NCBI GenBank assembly: GCA_963514095.1
Contig: OY741271.1
Coordinates: 23,882,119-23,946,118 of the forward strand
Length of the DNA stretch: 64,000 nucleotides
From: Eutrigla gurnardus
Lineage: Eukaryota > Chordata > Actinopteri > Perciformes > Triglidae
Reading direction: 5' to 3'
Below, one piece after another: positions 59,517 to 64,000 of the stretch. How positions within the stretch are numbered: position 1 is the first letter of the stretch; each line of letters starts with the position of its first letter. Both the position numbers and the translations under genes were made by a program. The notes beneath the pieces were generated by a model. The model did not search any database and was not told where the DNA came from. It saw only the letters and a list, made by a program, of their open reading frames with translations.

Positions 59517-61689
59517 GTAAGAATCTATTGGCTTTTTTCTATTTCTTTTAGATCTAGTATCAACCGACTGATTATATAGTGGCACTTAAATTGAATATGT
59601 TGTTAACTGTATACAACAGTATACACAAGGGTCTATAGCTACTAATGAGCATAGTGTCCACAGGGAAATTTCTGGAAATTTGAGTGGAGCGCAGACACTG
59701 TACATATTCGGCTAACTAATTTTGGCATGAATTGTTGCCTGATGGATTTCTGGCATGTCAGTTTCGGTTGGCTGTCTGTCTTACGGTTTGAACACATTAA
59801 TGAGCTTCTTTTAATAAAAGCACAGCAGTATTTTACAATGTGTGGCAAAAATATGAACTTCCAGAGCATAAAAGTTGCAAAGCGATCTAACAGGACATAC
59901 AAGATAAATAAAAATGCACAGCTTTTGGCCAGCTTTAGGTGGAAGAGTACACTGTACAGTTAAAACCTGGTATTTTTCTTACTTTGAAATTCAATTTTGT
60001 CCATCTGTGTGTTGTTTTGGAGCAGTTATTCAGTTATTCAATTATGGCGGCAAACTGCATACTTTTGGTGGAAATTGGGTCTTGGACATTGTGTTGAGAA
60101 TAGACATCTCAGAACCAGTTCACTCGGTTGGGCTATTAGAATGACTGACAACTGGCTCTCTATTAGCGTCTAGGCTAAAATGTGTGTGAAAGAAGCGTAG
60201 CAACAATTCAAGAAAGTAAATTGAAAGGCTGGTTGGTAGTGGGGTCGTCTGAGACTTACCTTAAGTTGACATCAGCAGCATCTTAGTAGGCAAACGGGTG
60301 CAGGCCCTCCATCCAACAGTAGCTTGATAAAGCCACCAGCTAGCAAATAAACACAACAAAGGTGACGTTAATGGAATATGTTGGGATGTTTGTTGTCATA
60401 CTTTATTGTGATTGGCCCGGCGTTTTCACAGTAATGGCTGAGAGAGTATATATTGATGACCACACCTTCGATCTACATTCAATTTCAATTAGCCCTTTTG
60501 CATCCTGCGCATGGGCATCAAAATAGCAAATGGGCTTAAAGGTCTCATCTGGATGTTGCTCCTAGGCTATTAAAATAGGGCCCGAAATTATATATTTTCA
60601 CTACTTTTTGGCCAATAACTTAGTAAGTTATTGCTCGATTCTTCCATTTGCATTTTCTTCATTTTATTATGCAGCTTTTCAGCATTTTTGTCTTAATTTC
60701 ACTGAATAAAAACAACACAAAAAAGAGAGACCTTCTTTCACTATCCATCATTTGCTAAGAGGCGTTAAGGGTGCATTAATGGGATTCAAATCCTGGGCTT
60801 CAGCCCTGTAATCTACATGAAAAAAGCAAATGCGTTATCATGAATCAGACGCACACTTCTGTTTTATATTCTACAACACAAAATGGTCACTTATGAAAAT
60901 GCATAAAGGGACTGGCTGGAGTCACGATGTGTTGACATCTGAAGCACAAAAGGATATTTTTGACTCACAGCTCACTCATGTAATTATTTCCCGTTGGCTT
61001 TGTGACTTGTTGATGATGTCCAGTGGTCACTTTCAGGAACAAAGTGTTCTCTCTGGCATCCTGTTAGGAACTTTAAAGCCCTCATCACCTCCCAAGAGCC
61101 CTTTAACATGGAAGTTTCCCCTCCTCCAGTTGTTGAACTTGAGCTTCTTCAAGGGTTGCTCAATAATCTCTGCGTTATTGCCTTAGGAGGCAGAAAAGCA
61201 GGCGGCCCCTCGGCTTGGCACGCAAACTTTATTGAGCCACCAAATGATTTTATGACAAAATCCCTTGCTCACATTAAATACAAGACTGGCAACATAAAGT
61301 TGCACAGATGGTGAGGTTAAGTAGAAATTAAAAAAAAAAACATGAAGTTGAGTGAATGGACGTCCTGGGTATGATAAAGTCACTGCTTTATAAACACTGT
61401 TAACTCTTAATGAGTGGTAGAAACTCCTGCGTTTAGCAGGGGGAGGAAGCGTAAAGGAAGAGAGCCAGCAGCTCTCCTCAGTAGATCAAGGAGAGATGAT
61501 CACTGATAACACTGACTTAGCATTCCTAAGATTAAGATTTCTGGGGCAGAGCTGTATACTCAGATCATTTATCATGTAAATAATGCAAAACCAAGACATA
61601 ATTCATTTTGTTATAACGCGTCCTTAGTGCGTTATGAATTAAGCAATGAACATTACAGTCAGTGATTGGACTTGATGGTGGATTTTTAA
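59517..61689 (+). other. syt6: Start of intron 3, no C2B exon found
   Basis: No frame matches the C2B motifs (for example LGE.MFSLCYLPTAG or SDPYVK), so the next exon lies beyond the window. Short frames here have no recognisable content. Confidence 0.7.
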
Positions 61690-62245
61690 AACAAGAGTCT
61701 ACAGCCAATGCTTGCAGCTAAATGCTAATGTCACCATGCTAACATGCTGATGTTTAGCAGGTTTACCGTCTTGCTGGAAAACATATCAATATTATTTATC
61801 AATTAGGGGATCAGCGCTCCCGATCATTGGCGCAGATATTGAGCATTTTTATGGTTATCAGTATCGGTCAATGGTGGTCCTAGATGAAAAGTCAGAAGAT
61901 CAACAATGTTATTGGAGGGAACCACTACACTACAAAAAGTTAGGGGGGCTCCAAAATGATTACAATAGAACATCTTGGAGCCCTGAATGTCTTTGTGAAT
62001 TGTTGAGCCAATCCGTCTGGAAGATAGTAATATATTTCACGGTAAAAAATGAGTCTCAAGAGGGAAAGTGAGTCAGCATGCTTCATCTTCTGGGGACCAT
62101 CAAGGTCACTCCAAAATGTAATTACATTATATATAGTTATAAATATAGATATTTCAGTCTGCATCAAAGTGGCAGACTGACCTGGCGGGCCAATCAAGAG
62201 GCCGACATCCCTGGAGATTGGTCGCTAGCGTGGCCAAAATTTGAT
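61690..62245 (+). repeat. Dispersed teleost repeat family D, degraded copy
   Basis: The first part, AATGCTAATGTCACCATGCT, AACATGCTGATGTTTAGCAG, and the last part, GATATTTCAGTCTGCATCAA, AGTGGCAGACTGACC and GCTAGCGTGGCCAAAA, are in the order of a repeat I recall as widespread in teleosts. The middle is diverged or replaced. Class uncertain. Confidence 0.6.
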
Positions 62246-64000
62246 TAATACAGTGCAGATGATACGGACCGTCACCAAAACATCCTGTGTTTCTACAAGG
62301 ACAATCAAAGTGTCACTTCATGCTTTTACAACACTTGACGTTTCTGCTGTGCTCTCACATTATGGCTGAACCTTCACACCCTTCAAACGAAATCCCTTCC
62401 CCAGCGGAGAAAGCCAAATCGCAGCTGTATGCGTGAAGAGACGTTAAGACCGCAGCGCTAGTGGGGTTCTCACCAAGCTCATTCACAGTGATTAGGGGTA
62501 CTGTGAAGATTTAATACTGTTTATAGGACGGGCCAAAGAACTCACAGGACTCTCATTAGCTCAGTCGGGGCTCATGCAGTACTGTAGAAGCTTATATTTT
62601 AATAGGCGGGTTGTGCTTGTCCTGAAAGTAATTTAGAATATAGAAAACATTCTTACATGAGGGACATCGGTGATATAATTATCAAAAAAAAACTTTTTCA
62701 AAGACTCATTCACTTGTTTTTTACGTGGGGTAATTTGGGATACATTGTGTCAAAGTGCTGAGCTGTAAAATTCATTTCCTCTCTGCTTTTGTTTTAATTT
62801 TCCGTCTTGAGTGATGATCACCCGGAAACATAAATCAGAATGTATGCTCTTGGCTAATGAAATATACACTGCAATGAGAATAATGAAATTCCCTTGTTTG
62901 GCAAAGGCTTTGATCGGGGAGGTCGGCCATAATTTCAGCATCAAACGAGATTTTCAAGAGGATACCGACAGCTAAATAACCTCAAGGACTTGCGGTGAAG
63001 CCCAGCTGGTTGATTTCCTTGCTCGCTTAAATAGCTCATCGGGTGTTGAGGCTCGTGGCACCTTTAGCTACTTTCTTGTACACAGTTGCAGGATAAAAAG
63101 GAAAAATGAAATTATTTTTCTATTGGGATTGATTCAGATTAATTTGACTATTTCTGCTCATTAGATGAGAGGATCATGATCAGTGAGCGAGAGCTGGAAG
63201 GTGATCATCTTAGTTTTGCACAAACACAAGGGGAAGCAGCTAACCTCGCTTCCTCCATATAGTGCACCTGATATTAATATTCATGTTTGCATTTCACTAC
63301 AGCATACACATTTGCTCTTTAAATGTCCTGTGTTCTCTTTCGAGAAAAATAAAGCACTAAAGTATTTATATTTCTTTCTTTCAGGCCTCCTATCTTAGCG
63401 TTAGGAGGCCTTATTTCTCTGCAGCCAATAAAATCCTGAATAAAGCAATAACATCAGTGTTCTATAATAGGCAGAGCGTACGGTCACACTGACACACTTC
63501 AACCCACGATAACGAGCGACCAAATAAACATCCAGCACAGAAAGGTTCTAACGTCTATATGCAGACAGCCAATTACCTCTCTGCAGCACATTCAACAGCA
63601 TGTAAACACACCTGCAAATGTCACTTCAGAACTTTTAAATGCTGGTGCGACCCTTTCACTTAAATACCACCTCCCTATGCTCTGGCAGCCGGCTGTAGCT
63701 GCTGTCAATCAAACCCAGACATGGACACACCCCTGCAGCCGGCTGAGATTTAAAAAGAAAGGAGAATTTCTGATATTTCCCCCAAAAGACCTTTCCTTTC
63801 AACAAACTATAAATACATTTACAACACGTGAACATTACTCCTGGCAACAAAAAATATGCACTAAATGGGATTTCAGCACCTCCATCCTTTTAATTTAACC
63901 TCCTCTGTCGATTTATGAACGGCTTCGTGAAAGGAGGACGTGTTTGCAGTGAGTTACGAGACCTGAGTTGAGTGAGTATTTTGCTAGATGACTCCTGAAG
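62246..64000 (+). other. syt6: Intron 3 continued, nothing recognised
   Basis: Only short chance frames. The window ends before the expected C2B exons. Confidence 0.6.

Overview
The window looks like teleost fish nuclear DNA. It holds vertebrate-type exons separated by long introns, one conserved neuronal/secretory gene (a synaptotagmin-6-like gene), and many transposon remnants of fish type: hAT elements with 8-bp target duplications, Tc1-like transposase fragments, 3' pieces of non-LTR retrotransposons, and several dispersed repeats I recognise as common in teleosts. There is no operon structure and no sign of prokaryotic or viral content.

Layout. (1) 1-8.6 kb is a dense accessory block. 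It contains a 979-bp hAT-type element, a foldback element with CRE and E-box sites in both arms, two Tc1-like fragments, a GATA microsatellite and a 132-bp tandem satellite. The satellite abuts the 3' end of an intact, intronless 633-codon gene on the minus strand (5113-7014). That gene has a legible promoter: a TATA box, four perfect CRE sites (TGACGTCA) and an X-box-like RFX site. Two of the CREs sit in the arms of a 57-bp perfect hairpin. I do not recognise the protein. It is the best candidate here for an undescribed gene. (2) 8.6-23.7 kb is gene-poor DNA with dispersed repeats and one LINE fragment. (3) 23.7-64 kb is the 5' half of a synaptotagmin gene on the plus strand. Exon 1 (N-terminal cysteine cluster) is at 23740-23896, a 33.5-kb intron follows, exon 2 (transmembrane segment and linker) is at 57442-57832, and exon 3 (C2A domain) is at 58955-59516. 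The three exons join in perfect phase (1, 2, 0) and encode 370 residues. The C2B exons must lie beyond the right edge.

The two genes point away from each other with about 16.7 kb between them, and nothing suggests a functional link. The synaptotagmin belongs to the disulfide-linked Syt3/5/6/10-type subclass (numbering varies between nomenclatures). Its linker closely resembles Syt6, and its C2A keeps all acidic Ca2+-binding positions. Exon 2 has no ATG in any frame until a strong-context in-frame ATG after the membrane segment, so a leader spliced straight to exon 2 would give a soluble protein. The promoter of the 633-codon gene (CRE plus X-box) resembles those of male-germline or ciliated-cell genes; that is inference from motifs only.
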